Assembly: GCA_022820805.1 (NCBI GenBank) | Contig: JAJEEV010000009.1 | Location: 124,001 to 188,000, forward strand | Origin: Acidimicrobiia bacterium | Lineage (GTDB): Bacteria; Actinomycetota; Acidimicrobiia; Acidimicrobiales; Aldehydirespiratoraceae | Direction: 5' to 3' | Length of the DNA: 64,000 bases | Shown: piece by piece, positions 1 through 8,849 of the stretch | Layout of the letters: each line of letters starts with the position of its first letter | Numbering within the stretch: the stretch's first letter is position 1 | The notes under the pieces: generated by a model | Database searches by the model: none | What the model was told of the DNA's origin: nothing | Seen by the model: the letters and a program-made list of their open reading frames with translations, nothing else | Made by a program: the position numbers and the translations under genes

Positions 1-836
1 TTGCGGCGGGCTAGGGCGACGACGCCGGTGATGAACGCCAGGCTGGTCAGCAGCACGAGCCCGTCGGGCACCATGGCTACCGCGGCCGCGACCGTGCCCT
101 GAAGCGCCTCCTGCCAGCGGTCCTCGGTCGCCAGCAGCCTGGCCAGCAGCAGCACCGTCGCCAGCGGGATGATCCACGTCAGTCGGCGCAGGATCACGTT
201 GACGCCGCCCTTGAGTTCGCTGCCGGCCAGCTTGAAGCGGCGGGCCTCCTCCGACAGGCGGGCCGCATAGGAGTCGGCTCCGACGGCGGTGGCCCGGTAC
301 CAGCCCGCCCCCGCGCTGACGAACGACCCCGACATAACACCGTCGCCGGGGGCCTTGTCCACCGGATCGCTCTCGCCGGTCAGCAGCGACTCGTCGACCT
401 CCAGGCCCCGGGCCGCCACCACCTCGCCGTCCACCACCACCTGATCGCCGGGACGCAGCTCCAGGACATCGTCGGCCACCACTTCGCCGGTGTCGATCTC
501 CAGCGCCCGGCCGTCGCGCACAACCCGGGCCCTCGGTGCCGACAGCACGGCCAGCCTGTGCAGCGTGCGGCGGGCCCTGAGCTCCTGGGCGATGCCGATC
601 ACGCTGTTGGACACCACGACCCCGGCGAACAGGGCGTCGGCCGGGAACCCGGCCACCATGATGAGCACGAACATCGAGCCGATGATGGCGTTGACCGGGG
701 TGAGCACGTTGGCCCGCACGATCTGGCCCACCGTGCGGACGGGCGCGTCGGGCACATCGTTGGTGCGTCCCTCGCGCCGGCGCTGATCCACCTCGGCCGC
801 GCTGAGTCCTCGGGGCGCGGAGGTCAGATCAGGCAT
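1..836 (-). CDS. Cation-transporting P-type ATPase, HAD-IC family (3' end outside window)
   Basis: N-terminal 278 residues of a P-type ATPase that would pump a cation across the cytoplasmic membrane. The actuator-domain motif TGES lies at about residues 153-156 (context DESLLTGESDPV). Two hydrophobic stretches precede it (about 40-60 and 67-80), and a further membrane pair ends in MVPDGLVLLTS near 255-265, the segment that holds ion-binding residues in this superfamily. The phosphorylation (DKTGT) and ATP-binding domains lie beyond the window edge. The PDGLVLLTS form resembles mycobacterial CtpE-like pumps, but ion specificity cannot be set from this fragment. ATG at 836 is the first good start; dispersed repeat R1 begins 8 bp upstream of it. 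Confidence 0.9.
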   Translation of the reverse strand, partial: MPDLTSAPRGLSAAEVDQRRREGRTNDVPDAPVRTVGQIVRANVLTPVNAIIGSMFVLIMVAGFPADALFAGVVVSNSVIGIAQELRARRTLHRLAVLSAPRARVVRDGRALEIDTGEVVADDVLELRPGDQVVVDGEVVAARGLEVDESLLTGESDPVDKAPGDGVMSGSFVSAGAGWYRATAVGADSYAARLSEEARRFKLAGSELKGGVNVILRRLTWIIPLATVLLLARLLATEDRWQEALQGTVAAAVAMVPDGLVLLTSLAFITGVVALARR

Positions 837-844
837 GCCGGCTA

Positions 845-966
845 AGAGGCCGAGCGGATAGGCGGCACAACTCGCTGCATACGGCGTGACGCCGTGGCCC
901 GAGCGGCCCGTGAGCGCAGCGAACAAGAGCGGGAATGACACCGCTGCGACGCGACGGGCTCTCGCC
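845..966. repeat. Dispersed repeat R1 (about 120 bp)
   Basis: Noncoding element between two minus-strand genes. It matches 5973-6093 closely over its whole length. The best-conserved core is GTGGCCCGAGCGGCCCGTGA followed by GCGCAGCGAACAAGAGCGGG, and the copy ends with TGCGACGCGA and CTCTCGCC. A third, shorter copy lies at 26169-26217. The element has stop-free stretches in several frames, which creates spurious arginine-rich reading frames. Confidence 0.8.
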
Positions 967-1023
967 TATCCGCGTGGCCCCTAAGGGGGTGGGATCAGGG
1001 CTGTCGGCGGTCACCGGAACTGG

Positions 1024-1755
1024 TCACACCCGCTCGACACGCTTGAAGGCCTCACCGTGGCGCACACCGGCCCGGCGCCCGGCGGCGCCGCACTTGTCGA
1101 GGACCCGGGAGCGGAAGGCGGCCAGGTCCGTGCCGTCGTCGGTGGGGCCGATGCTGTGGGTGCTGCGGAACTGGCTCTCGTGCGCGAGCAGGGCGTGAAC
1201 CTTGGTCTCCATGTGGGCTTCGGCAACCTGCTCGACGTGGTCGGGGTCCTCGCACTCGAACAGCAGCAGCTCGACGGGCCGGTGGTGGGGGACTCCGTGG
1301 TCCTTGAAGAAGTGCGGGTCCCGGGCGGCGACGACTGCGTCCATGCACAGGAACCCGGCCGCCCGATGATCGGGGTGGAGGCGCCAGCGCTTGAAGGGGT
1401 CATGGCCCAGCACCACGTCGGGGCGCAGTTCCCGGATGATCTTGGCCATCCGGCCGCGCAGCGCCATGGTCACCTCCAGCTCCCCGTCCACCTCGCCGAG
1501 GAAGCGAACCTCGCCGGTGGCGCCGAGCCTGCGAGCCGCTTCGGCCTGCTCCGCCCGGCGGCGCTCCACGAGAGCTGCGATGTCGGCATGGGCGTCCCAG
1601 GTTCCCTTGGAGCCGTCGGTGCACACCAGCAGGCTCGCCTCGCAGCCGGCCGCAGCCCACTTGGCCAGGGTCGCCCCGCATCCGAACTCGATGTCGTCGG
1701 GGTGAGCGCCGATCGCCAGCGCCCGGCCCGGGACAGCGACATCGACGGTGGTCAC
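1024..1755 (-). CDS. PIG-L family N-deacetylase
   Basis: A 243-residue member of the LmbE/PIG-L zinc-dependent deacetylase family, which includes MshB, BshB and Mca and removes acetyl or amide groups from amino-sugar conjugates. The zinc-binding AHPDD motif is at about residues 17-21 (GAHPDDIEFGCG), and the second metal motif HPDH sits in RLHPDHRAA. The family's usual length is 220-300, so it looks complete. The GTG start at 1755 overlaps the cofC stop in a GTGA arrangement, so the two are probably cotranscribed and translationally coupled. Substrate is unknown; the N-acetylglucosaminyl-inositol of mycothiol synthesis is one possibility but is not shown. Confidence 0.85.
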   Translation of the reverse strand: MTTVDVAVPGRALAIGAHPDDIEFGCGATLAKWAAAGCEASLLVCTDGSKGTWDAHADIAALVERRRAEQAEAARRLGATGEVRFLGEVDGELEVTMALRGRMAKIIRELRPDVVLGHDPFKRWRLHPDHRAAGFLCMDAVVAARDPHFFKDHGVPHHRPVELLLFECEDPDHVEQVAEAHMETKVHALLAHESQFRSTHSIGPTDDGTDLAAFRSRVLDKCGAAGRRAGVRHGEAFKRVERV

Positions 1756-2378
1756 CGGCTCGTCACCAGCTCGTCGAGCCCCAGCGCCCGCCGGAGGTCC
1801 TCGGGCAGATGGCGCAGGTCCTCGGGATGGTCGATGTCCACCGAGAGGCTGTCGTCGGAGACGACGTTGACCTCGAGCCCGAGCCGTTCGGCCTCGGCGA
1901 GGTGCCGTCCGAACGAGCCCGGCCCGTACGAGAACCGGAACCCGGCGGCGGTCGGCACACACACCACGTTGGAGCCGTCCCGGCGACGGTCACCGGCGAT
2001 GGTCAGCCCCGGGCCGACCGCGGGTCGCAGGGTTCGGGCCAGCGCCAGATCGGCGTGGGCCACCACGGCCCGCTCGACTCCGGCCGAGGCCAGGTGGTCG
2101 ACGGCCACCGAGACGGCGGTGGTCAGGCCGGGCCGGCCGGCTGCTACGACCGCCGCCCCCAGATCGGTGGCCCAGGCGGTCACCTCGGCGTCGTCGGTGG
2201 CCACGTGCACGGGCATTGGCTCCGCCGCGGCCACCACCCGGCCCGCCATCAGGCGCATCAGGTCGCGGCAGCGAGCCTCGCCGAGGATTCCCGCGAGCCG
2301 CGACAGCGCGCCGTCGAAGGAGCGGATCGGGACGATCACCGCGGTGGCGGGCTCTTCGGGGACTGGTGGCGACGCCAC
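1752..2378 (-). CDS. cofC: 2-phospho-L-lactate guanylyltransferase-like protein (coenzyme F420 biosynthesis)
   Basis: A 208-residue CofC/FbiD-type nucleotidyltransferase. In actinobacteria this enzyme activates phosphoenolpyruvate (2-phospholactate in archaea) with GTP for F420 assembly. Visible signatures are the N-terminal VIVPIRSFDGALSRLAG, the DRRRDGSNVV block near residue 130, FSYGPGSFGRHLAEA near 150, and the aspartate-rich SVDIDHPEDL near 185. It runs divergently from gpsA with about 70 bp between the starts, and its GTG start at 2378 is the only reasonable one. It implies that the organism makes F420, in keeping with an actinobacterial source. Confidence 0.85.
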   Translation of the reverse strand: MASPPVPEEPATAVIVPIRSFDGALSRLAGILGEARCRDLMRLMAGRVVAAAEPMPVHVATDDAEVTAWATDLGAAVVAAGRPGLTTAVSVAVDHLASAGVERAVVAHADLALARTLRPAVGPGLTIAGDRRRDGSNVVCVPTAAGFRFSYGPGSFGRHLAEAERLGLEVNVVSDDSLSVDIDHPEDLRHLPEDLRRALGLDELVTSR

Positions 2379-2449
2379 TGGGCGGCTCCGGGCTGGGACG
2401 GTCGAGGGCTGGGGCGTTCGAGGGTTGGGGCGAGTCTAGGGTTGCGGCT

Positions 2450-3454
2450 GTGAACGTCCGGGTCGCAGTGATCGGCGGCGGATCGTGGGGCACCACCGTC
2501 GCCCATCTGTGCGCCCACAACACCGCCACGATCCTCTACGCCCGCGATCCGGTCGTGGCCGGCGCGGTGAACTCATCGGGCGAGAACCCCCGCTACCTGC
2601 CGGGCCGGGCACTGCATCCCGACCTGCACGCCACCTCCGACATCGCGGCGGCCGCGGCCGGCGCCGACGTTGTCGTGATGGCCGTGCCCTCCCACGGGTT
2701 CCGGGAGACCCTGAGCGTGCTTCGTCCCCACATCGGCGACCGCACGCCGGTGGTGTCGCTCACCAAGGGTCTCGAGGGCCACACCCGCAAGCGGATGACC
2801 GAGGTGGTGGCGGACGAACTGCCCGGCCGCCCCGCCGGGGTGCTGACCGGTCCCAACCTGGCCAAGGAGATCCTGGCCGGGCAGGCCGCGCTGGCCGTCC
2901 TGGCCATGCCTGAGGCCGACGGGCCCCTGGCCGACCAGCTCCGCGACACGTTCTCCGCCAACGACTTCCGGGTGTACACCAACACCGATGTCGTGGGGGC
3001 GGAGATCGCGGGCGCCACCAAGAACGTGATCGCCCTGGCCGCCGGAATCGCCGACGGGCTGGGATCCGGGGACAACACCAGGGCTGCCCTCATCACCCGC
3101 GGTCTGGCCGAGATGACCCGCTTGGGCGTCGCGCTCGGCGGCGAGCCGCTCACGTTCGCGGGCTTGGCCGGCATCGGCGACGTGGTGGCCACCTGCGTCA
3201 GCGCCCAGAGCCGGAACCGCCACGTGGGCGAGCGCCTCGGGCGCGGCGAGACGATAGGCGAGATCGTGGCGTCCATGGACCAGGTGGCTGAGGGGGTCAA
3301 GTCCACTCCGGTGGTGGCGTCCTTGGCCCGCTCGCTGGCCGTCGACATGCCCATCACCGAGGCGGTGCGCGCTGTCATCGAGGAGGGGCGCCCGGCCGCC
3401 GCGGCCTACCGATCCCTTCTCGACCGCCCCCCGACCAGCGAAACCCGCTGGTGA
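2450..3454 (+). CDS. gpsA: Glycerol-3-phosphate dehydrogenase [NAD(P)+]
   Basis: A 334-residue cytosolic enzyme that reduces dihydroxyacetone phosphate to sn-glycerol-3-phosphate for phospholipid synthesis. The Rossmann motif GGGSWG is at residues 9-14. The catalytic lysine lies in the GATKNVIALAAG block, and the GLAGIGDVVATC and GVKSTPVV segments are typical of the C-terminal helical domain. Length matches the family. The GTG at 2450 puts the glycine-rich motif at the expected distance from the N terminus; the frame is open further upstream but that part is low-complexity and family-unlike. Confidence 0.95.
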   Translation: MNVRVAVIGGGSWGTTVAHLCAHNTATILYARDPVVAGAVNSSGENPRYLPGRALHPDLHATSDIAAAAAGADVVVMAVPSHGFRETLSVLRPHIGDRTPVVSLTKGLEGHTRKRMTEVVADELPGRPAGVLTGPNLAKEILAGQAALAVLAMPEADGPLADQLRDTFSANDFRVYTNTDVVGAEIAGATKNVIALAAGIADGLGSGDNTRAALITRGLAEMTRLGVALGGEPLTFAGLAGIGDVVATCVSAQSRNRHVGERLGRGETIGEIVASMDQVAEGVKSTPVVASLARSLAVDMPITEAVRAVIEEGRPAAAAYRSLLDRPPTSETRW

Positions 3455-3493
3455 ACCGGCGCCGCGCCGGTCCCGCGGCCGGCCGCTGATCCG

Positions 3494-4975
3494 GTGGCCG
3501 GAGCCGACTCCCCGTCTGCGACGGCACCGGGCGGCGCGCCCCGGGAGCTGCTCGGCGACCTGGACGGGCCGGTCGCGGCGGCCGACCGCGCCGGCACCAT
3601 CATCGTGCTCGGCGCCACCTGGGGTGTGGGCTGGGCAGTGGGCGCGGGGGACCGCTGGCATGTCGCTGCGGAGGAAGCGGCCGTGCGAACCCGGCTGGTG
3701 GACGGCATGCCGGTCTTGGCCACGGCCATGAGGGTGGCCGGCGGGGACGTGGTCCAGCGGGCTGCCGTCGTGCGCGACCGCGCCGGGCGTGGCGTGGTCC
3801 TCGAGTTCGTGAACGAGACGCCGGCGCCCGTGAGTCTGGCGCTGGCCGTGTCCGGGTCGGTCTCGCGGGCACAGGTGCGAGGTTCCCGCCTGATGGCCGA
3901 CGGCCGGGTCGCTCTGGAGCTCGACCGTGCGCCGGGCGGGGCGGCAGCCGTGAGCGGCGACGACGTCTGGGAGGCGGTGAAGTCCGGGCCGCCGGCCGGT
4001 GATTGCACGGCTCGCAGTCGGTCGGGGCTCGCGGCCGCGGCGGTGCTGGTTCCGCTGTCGTCCGGCGTCCCGCTGCGGGTGACCGTGCCCATCGCCGGTG
4101 AACTGGCGGAGGTCCGGCCTCCTGAGCAGGTCGCGTCCGGGTGGCTCTCCCTCGTGTCCCGGGCCGGGTCGGTGTCGCTGCCCGATGAGACCGCGGAGCT
4201 GGCCTGGCAGCGGGGGATTGCGGCCTGCATTCTGGCCGCGGGCGGAGCCGACGTCGCGGCTGCGTCACGAGCCGCGGTGGTGCTCGACCGGGTGGGTCTG
4301 GCCGACGAGGCCGACCGGGGCCGGGAGACGGTCCTGCAGGCGCTGACGAGTTCGGGCCTGCCACCGACGGATGCGTCCGTCGCCCTGCTGGCCCTGGCGT
4401 CGCGCCGGCTGCGAGCCGACCGGGTCTCCGGCCTGGCCGAGTGGGCGGGACCTCTGGTCGAGGTCGCCGGTGATGGCCTCGAAGCCTCCACGCTCGAGCA
4501 GGTCGCAACCGCGCTGGAGTCCGAGGCGCCCGCGGCGGCCCGCGACGCCCGCCGCCTGCTGGCCGAGACAATCCCGCGACCGCCGTTCCCTGATCCGGAG
4601 GCCGCCGCCGACCGCCTGAGCGCGGCGATCCGCGACAGCGTCGCGTTCGGCGGCGACGGCCTCGCCGGGATCGAGGCCGTGCTGGACTGCCTGGTGGACG
4701 CGACCGCCGACGGCGTCGTGATGGCACCGGTGCTGCCCGCAGCGTGGCGGGGCGCGCCGATCGATGCCCGCTCGATCGTCACCCGCCACGGGACGCTGTC
4801 GTACTCGGTGCGCTGGCACGGACCTCGCCCGGCCCTGCTGTGGGAGCTGGCGCCCGCCGACCCGATCGATCCCGCAGGAGACAGCGGTGGGCCGGTACTG
4901 CGCTGCGGACTCGACGAGTCCTGGACGTCGACAATGCCGGCCGGTGAAGCCCTTCTGCGCTCCCATGAGCCGTGA
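3494..4975 (+). CDS. Hypothetical protein, possible glycosidase-like scaffold
   Basis: A 493-residue soluble protein starting at GTG 3494, 39 bp after gpsA. I recognise no catalytic motif. The N-terminal half is rich in beta-type segments and contains IIVLGATWGVGW, and the middle is alanine/leucine-rich helical repeats (about 235-400). The C-terminal third includes APVLPAAWRGAPIDARSI and LSYSVRWHG, a pattern that resembles the C-terminal domain of (alpha/alpha)6 glycoside hydrolases and debranching-type enzymes. That resemblance is an impression only. It probably shares a transcript with gpsA; no promoter is obvious in the short gap. Confidence 0.6.
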   Translation: MAGADSPSATAPGGAPRELLGDLDGPVAAADRAGTIIVLGATWGVGWAVGAGDRWHVAAEEAAVRTRLVDGMPVLATAMRVAGGDVVQRAAVVRDRAGRGVVLEFVNETPAPVSLALAVSGSVSRAQVRGSRLMADGRVALELDRAPGGAAAVSGDDVWEAVKSGPPAGDCTARSRSGLAAAAVLVPLSSGVPLRVTVPIAGELAEVRPPEQVASGWLSLVSRAGSVSLPDETAELAWQRGIAACILAAGGADVAAASRAAVVLDRVGLADEADRGRETVLQALTSSGLPPTDASVALLALASRRLRADRVSGLAEWAGPLVEVAGDGLEASTLEQVATALESEAPAAARDARRLLAETIPRPPFPDPEAAADRLSAAIRDSVAFGGDGLAGIEAVLDCLVDATADGVVMAPVLPAAWRGAPIDARSIVTRHGTLSYSVRWHGPRPALLWELAPADPIDPAGDSGGPVLRCGLDESWTSTMPAGEALLRSHEP

Positions 4976-5052
4976 GCCCCGACCAGCGTCACGGCGGTGG
5001 GGACCGCCAGGTGAGGTTGGTGAGGGCGGCCTGCATGTGCGACACTGCGTTC

Positions 5053-5259
5053 ATGGAGACGCACGCCCTGCCCGCCACAGCCGCCCCCGCATTCGACAAG
5101 ATCGACATACCGGTGTGGGCCTGGGCGCTGGTGGCGCTGGCTGCGGCGGTCTCGTACTTCGTGATGCTTGAGAACGGTGCCGTGCTCAGCACCGCCGCCG
5201 GGACTCTGCACGAGTTCTTCCACGATGGCCGCCACTTCGTGGGCGTCCCCTGCCACTGA
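5053..5259 (+). CDS. cbtB: CbtB-type cobalt transporter small subunit
   Basis: A 68-residue protein with one membrane helix (about 17-37) and a C-terminal metal-binding tail HEFFHDGRHFVGVPCH, the arrangement typical of CbtB. CbtA/CbtB are predicted cobalt uptake proteins often found with B12 or cobalt-enzyme genes. ATG at 5053 gives the usual CbtB length; earlier in-frame ATGs (5038, 4972) would add an unlike N terminus. I saw no clear cobalamin riboswitch in the roughly 75 bp upstream. Cobalt supply fits the cobalt-type nitrile hydratase encoded 12 kb downstream. Confidence 0.88.
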   Translation: METHALPATAAPAFDKIDIPVWAWALVALAAAVSYFVMLENGAVLSTAAGTLHEFFHDGRHFVGVPCH

Positions 5260-5275
5260 GCACCCCACCTACTGC

Positions 5276-5989
5276 ATGAAGCGACTGCTGGCGGCCGGCG
5301 TCCTGGCCGGGCTGGTCGCCGGAGCCGCCGCCGCGCTGTTCGCGGCGACCGCAGGCCGCGGGCCCATCCGGGACGCCATCGCCCTGGAGGACAGCATCAG
5401 CCACGCCACCAGCGGCGCCCACCATGAGGATCTCTTCTCCCGCAGCACCCAGGAGATCGGCGGAGCGGTCGGGCTGATCGTGTTCGGGCTGGCCCTGGGC
5501 GTGATCTTCGCGGTCGTGCTCGGCGCGGTGGGACCCCGGATGGCCGCATCCACGCCGCTGGCCGCCTCGATGCGGCTCGGATGTACGGGGTTCATGGCGG
5601 TGGTGGTCGTGCCCTTCCTGAAGTACCCGGCCAACCCTCCGGCGGTCGGCGACCCCGACACCGTCAACGAGCGCACGATGCTGTACTTCGCGGTCCTGGC
5701 GCTGTCGATCCTGCTGGCGTGGGCAGTGTGGCGCTTCCATCGCGCCGCCCGGCTGGGGCCCATCGCCCAGGTCTGGGCAACGGCAGGCCTCTACTCCGCG
5801 GGCCTCGCAGTGATCTTCCTGGCCCTGCCCGCCAGCCCCGATGCCGTCGACGCTCCCGCCGACCTCGTGTGGCGCTTCCGGCTGGCCTCGTTGGGCGCGC
5901 TCGCCGTGCTGTGGGCGGTAATGGCCCTGCTGGCCGGCACCCTGCTGTGGCGGCCGTCCCCGGAATCGGGCCAGAGGCCGAGCGAATAG
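5276..5989 (+). CDS. cbtA: CbtA-type cobalt transporter membrane subunit
   Basis: A 237-residue integral membrane protein with about five or six hydrophobic helices (around 4-20, 66-90, 107-122, 146-160, 174-190 and 206-225), as in CbtA. It lies 16 bp after cbtB. The histidine-containing loop ISHATSGAHHEDLFSR near residues 43-57 is a plausible metal-binding site. Its last codons and stop overlap the first bases of dispersed repeat R2, so the C-terminal tail GQRPSE may derive from the repeat. Confidence 0.88.
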   Translation: MKRLLAAGVLAGLVAGAAAALFAATAGRGPIRDAIALEDSISHATSGAHHEDLFSRSTQEIGGAVGLIVFGLALGVIFAVVLGAVGPRMAASTPLAASMRLGCTGFMAVVVVPFLKYPANPPAVGDPDTVNERTMLYFAVLALSILLAWAVWRFHRAARLGPIAQVWATAGLYSAGLAVIFLALPASPDAVDAPADLVWRFRLASLGALAVLWAVMALLAGTLLWRPSPESGQRPSE

Positions 5990-6093
5990 GCGCGACAACG
6001 CGGCCCATACGGCGCGAGGCCGTGGCCCGAGCGGCCCGTGAGCGCAGCGAACAAGAGCGGGAATGACACCACTGCGACGCGAAAGGCTCTCGC
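5973..6093. repeat. Dispersed repeat R2 (about 120 bp)
   Basis: Second full-length copy of the element at 845-966, in the same orientation. It occupies the gap between the convergent cbtA and glycosyltransferase genes and includes the cbtA stop codon. The core GTGGCCCGAGCGGCCCGTGA is identical to R1. Divergence is confined mainly to the stretch before the core and to a few bases near the end. Confidence 0.8.
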
Positions 6094-6109
6094 CCACTTG
6101 CGCGCGCTC

Positions 6110-7258
6110 TCAAACTTCGGCGTAGATCTGCAGGTGACGTCGGGCCGTGCTCGACCACGAGTAGCGGCCGGCCGTTGCTGAGCCGCTGGCCCGCAGCCGG
6201 CGCACCAGTCCGGGCTCGTCCCTCACCCGGGCCATGCCCGCGGCCAGGGATGCGGGGTTGGCCGTCTCGGTGAGGACCGCGTCGACATCGTGGGTGAGGA
6301 ACTGCCGGAAGACCTCGATGTCGGAGGCCACCACCGGCAGCCCGGCGGCCAGGGCCTCCAGCGCCACCAGTCCCCAGCCCTCGCTGACCGATGGGAACAC
6401 GAAGCTGTCGGCAGCGCCGAACCAGCCGGGCAGCTCGTCGTCCGGCACCGTGCCGACGAGAACCACATCGTCGCCCAGGAGCAGGCCATGGGAGCCCAGC
6501 GACCCGAGGACCTAGTCCCGGTAGGCCCGGTAGTCCTGGAACGAGTGCCCGCCCACGACCGCCAGCATCGGCGGACGGCCCGGCATGGACTTGAGCAGGC
6601 CCAGCGCCTCCATCAAGTAGCGCGAGCCCTTGCGGGGCTCGATGCCCCCGACCGTCAGGAACAGGTGCCGGTCGCCGACGGACACCCGGGACCGGAGCGC
6701 GTCGCGCCCGTCGGATCGCACCGCGCCCGCGAACCGCTCGATCCGCACCCCGTTGGTGACCACCGCCGCCTCCACGCCGTACTCGTCGAGCAGGCGCCGC
6801 CTCCACGGCTCGCTGACGACGAGCACCCGGTCCGGCTCGAGGATGGCCGCGTCCTGGCACTCGATCAGGGCGGGCGTGGTGAAGTCGTCGATGTGATGCA
6901 CGGTCCGGAACAGCCGGAACCCCGCACCGCGGTCCCGCACCCGGGCGGCGGCTCTGGCCGAGATGCAGTCCTGGGTGTGCACGATGTCGAAGCGTTCGCC
7001 CAAGCGGGAGAGCCCCGAGGTGAGGGCGTCGATGTGCGAGAAGACCCGCTCGGTCAGGGTCTCGGCCCGGGGAGGGGCCTCGACGATGTGCACCGGCACC
7101 GTGGTGGGTCTGAAGAACCCCTCCTCCGGGTCGCCCAGGGCGATGAGGGTGACATCGACCCCCTCGGCGCCCAGGGCTTCGGCCAGCTCCACGCTGTGAA
7201 CAGCCCCGCCCCGGGGCCTCACCGAGTAGGTGGCGATCGCGACCCGCCTCTGGCTCAC
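6110..7258 (-). pseudogene. Glycosyltransferase, MSMEG_0565-type, interrupted by an in-frame TAG
   Basis: GT4-like glycosyltransferase of the kind found in nitrilase (Nit1C) clusters. The GTG start at 7258 overlaps the fdrA stop (GTGA). The N-terminal part has VAIATYSVRPRGGAVHS, HTQDCISARAA and FTTPALIECQ; the middle has LTVGGIEPRKGSRYL and VVGGHSFQDYRAYRD. At 6512-6514 the frame meets TAG, then continues without any shift as VLGSLGSHGLLLGDDVVLVG and the donor-binding block FPSVSEGWGLVALEALAAG. A glutamate (GAG) would be expected at the stop, so one G-to-T change explains it. Without the stop the protein would be about 382 residues. Recent inactivation or a sequence error are both possible. 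Confidence 0.85.
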
Positions 7259-8808
7259 GTCGCTAGGGGCACGGACAGGTCGTGATGGACCAGGGCGGGG
7301 TCGCGGTTGACGAGCGCGGCTGCAGCCAGGGCCGCCCGGGCGCCGGTGCCGGCGACGACGCAGCCGGCCTCGCGCATCGCGTCGCGCTGACGCTCGAAGC
7401 CCTGCGGGTCGCGGTCGGTGCCGAGGACGTAGGCCACCACAGCCGCCCCCTCCGCCACCAGCTCCGCCGCAACCGGACCGAGCACCGCGCCGGGGTCGGG
7501 GTGGGCGCCGTCGCCGATGACGACGTCCAGCAGCACCACGGCCACAGTCGGATCGGAGGCCTGCCGGCGCAGCAGCTCGACCCTGGCCTCGGGGTCGATC
7601 ATGGGGTGGGGCCGGCCGCGGGTGTACTCCTCCTCGCCGAGATCCAGGCACACGTGGGCGCCGGCGGGACCGGGCAGCCCCCACGACGGCTCCAGCGGCG
7701 TGTTGGAGTGCACCGGCCCGATGTGACGGCTGGCGATGACCATCGCCTCATACGCCAGGGTGCCCCCGCTGAACAGCCCGACCATGCGTCGGCGGTCGGG
7801 GCTGAGGGCGGTGGTGAGCCTGGCGACCTCCGCGTCGATGGAGCCGACCGGGTCGGGCTGCGGGCGCCCGAGCCTGCCCAGCGCCAAGGCCGCACCCTGC
7901 TCGAGCGTGGTGCAAACCGTCACGCCGTCGGCCACGTCCACGGGCCGGTCCAGCCCGATCAGCGCGGCCACCAGCGGCTTGCTCCGGGGTGCGCCCAGCA
8001 GGCGCTCGGCCACCTCGGCCGCGGGCGGCTTGGACACCAGCAGCGTCACCTCGGTCCCGTCGTGGCGGTCCAGTGCCTCGATGGCGGCCTCGGCCATGGC
8101 CCCGCCGACCGACACGGACAGATCGCGGCCGCCTACTCCGATGACGTGGGACACGCCCGACCCCCACCGGTCGAGCAGGGTCATCACCTCCTGGGCGCCG
8201 GTGCCGGCCGCGGCCACCACCCCCACCGGTCCCGGCGTCACCCGGTTGGAGAAGCCGAGGCCCACGCCGGCCAGCACCGCCGTGCCCGCGCCCGGGCCCA
8301 TGACCAGCCGGCCGAGCGAGCGGGCCCTCCGCTTCAGGTCGATCTCGTCGGGGAGGGGCACGTTGTCGCTGAACAGCAGCACGTCGAGCCCGCGGGTCAG
8401 AGCCTTGTGGGCCTCCAGGGCCGCGTACGGGCCGGGCACCGAGACGATGGCGACGTTGGCGTCCGGCGCGGCCGCCAAGGCTGCGTCGAGGCTGGCAGCC
8501 CGCTCGTCCGCCCGGGCTCGGGCGGTGTCGTCCGCGGCGGCCTGGGCGAACAGCACCGCTCGGGCCCTCTCCAGCGCCGGTTCCAGGTGTTCGCCGGCGC
8601 CCTTCGCCGCGAGGACCAGGTCGTTGGCCCCGGCGCCGTCCAGCCCGTCGGTGACGCCCTCATCGGCCAGTGCCTCGACATTGGCCGGGGTGGCCATCAG
8701 CGCCCAGGCCCATTCCACGCCGGCCGTCTCGCTCATGGCGCGGGTGGCCTCCAGCAGCCGCACGCTGTCGACGTAGCAGTCCGCGACGACGTCCACCCTC
8801 GAAGCCAT
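7255..8808 (-). CDS. fdrA: FdrA family protein (candidate oxamate carbamoyltransferase subunit)
   Basis: A 517-residue FdrA homologue with tandem CoA-ligase-like (succinyl-CoA synthetase alpha-type) domains. Features include PGAGTAVLAGVGLGFSNRVTPG with GVVAAAGTGAQEV near 170-205, the GVGGRDLSVSVGG block near 225, and SGGTLAYEAMV near 355. In E. coli, FdrA with YlbE and YlbF has been linked to oxamate carbamoyltransferase of allantoin catabolism, which yields carbamoyl phosphate. Homologues of YlbE (21300-22715), YlbF (11668-12495) and a carbamate kinase (8850-9827) are all in this window. It follows the carbamate kinase on the same strand with a 41-bp gap. Confidence 0.85.
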   Translation of the reverse strand: MASRVDVVADCYVDSVRLLEATRAMSETAGVEWAWALMATPANVEALADEGVTDGLDGAGANDLVLAAKGAGEHLEPALERARAVLFAQAAADDTARARADERAASLDAALAAAPDANVAIVSVPGPYAALEAHKALTRGLDVLLFSDNVPLPDEIDLKRRARSLGRLVMGPGAGTAVLAGVGLGFSNRVTPGPVGVVAAAGTGAQEVMTLLDRWGSGVSHVIGVGGRDLSVSVGGAMAEAAIEALDRHDGTEVTLLVSKPPAAEVAERLLGAPRSKPLVAALIGLDRPVDVADGVTVCTTLEQGAALALGRLGRPQPDPVGSIDAEVARLTTALSPDRRRMVGLFSGGTLAYEAMVIASRHIGPVHSNTPLEPSWGLPGPAGAHVCLDLGEEEYTRGRPHPMIDPEARVELLRRQASDPTVAVVLLDVVIGDGAHPDPGAVLGPVAAELVAEGAAVVAYVLGTDRDPQGFERQRDAMREAGCVVAGTGARAALAAAALVNRDPALVHHDLSVPLAT

Positions 8809-8849
8809 GGCTTAACGCTAAGTGGTCGGGCGGCCGGCCGGCAGTCGCA

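Noticed and set aside
829-1014. Small arginine-rich protein in repeat R1
   Set aside because: The same frame appears in the other repeat copies only because of the repeat; no start site or codon pattern supports it.
4976-5052. Cobalamin riboswitch before cbtB
   Set aside because: The gap is under 80 bp and I could not find the B12-box pattern.
5186-6097. Minus-strand frame of 303 codons opposite cbtA
   Set aside because: It is a shadow of cbtA joined to repeat R2.
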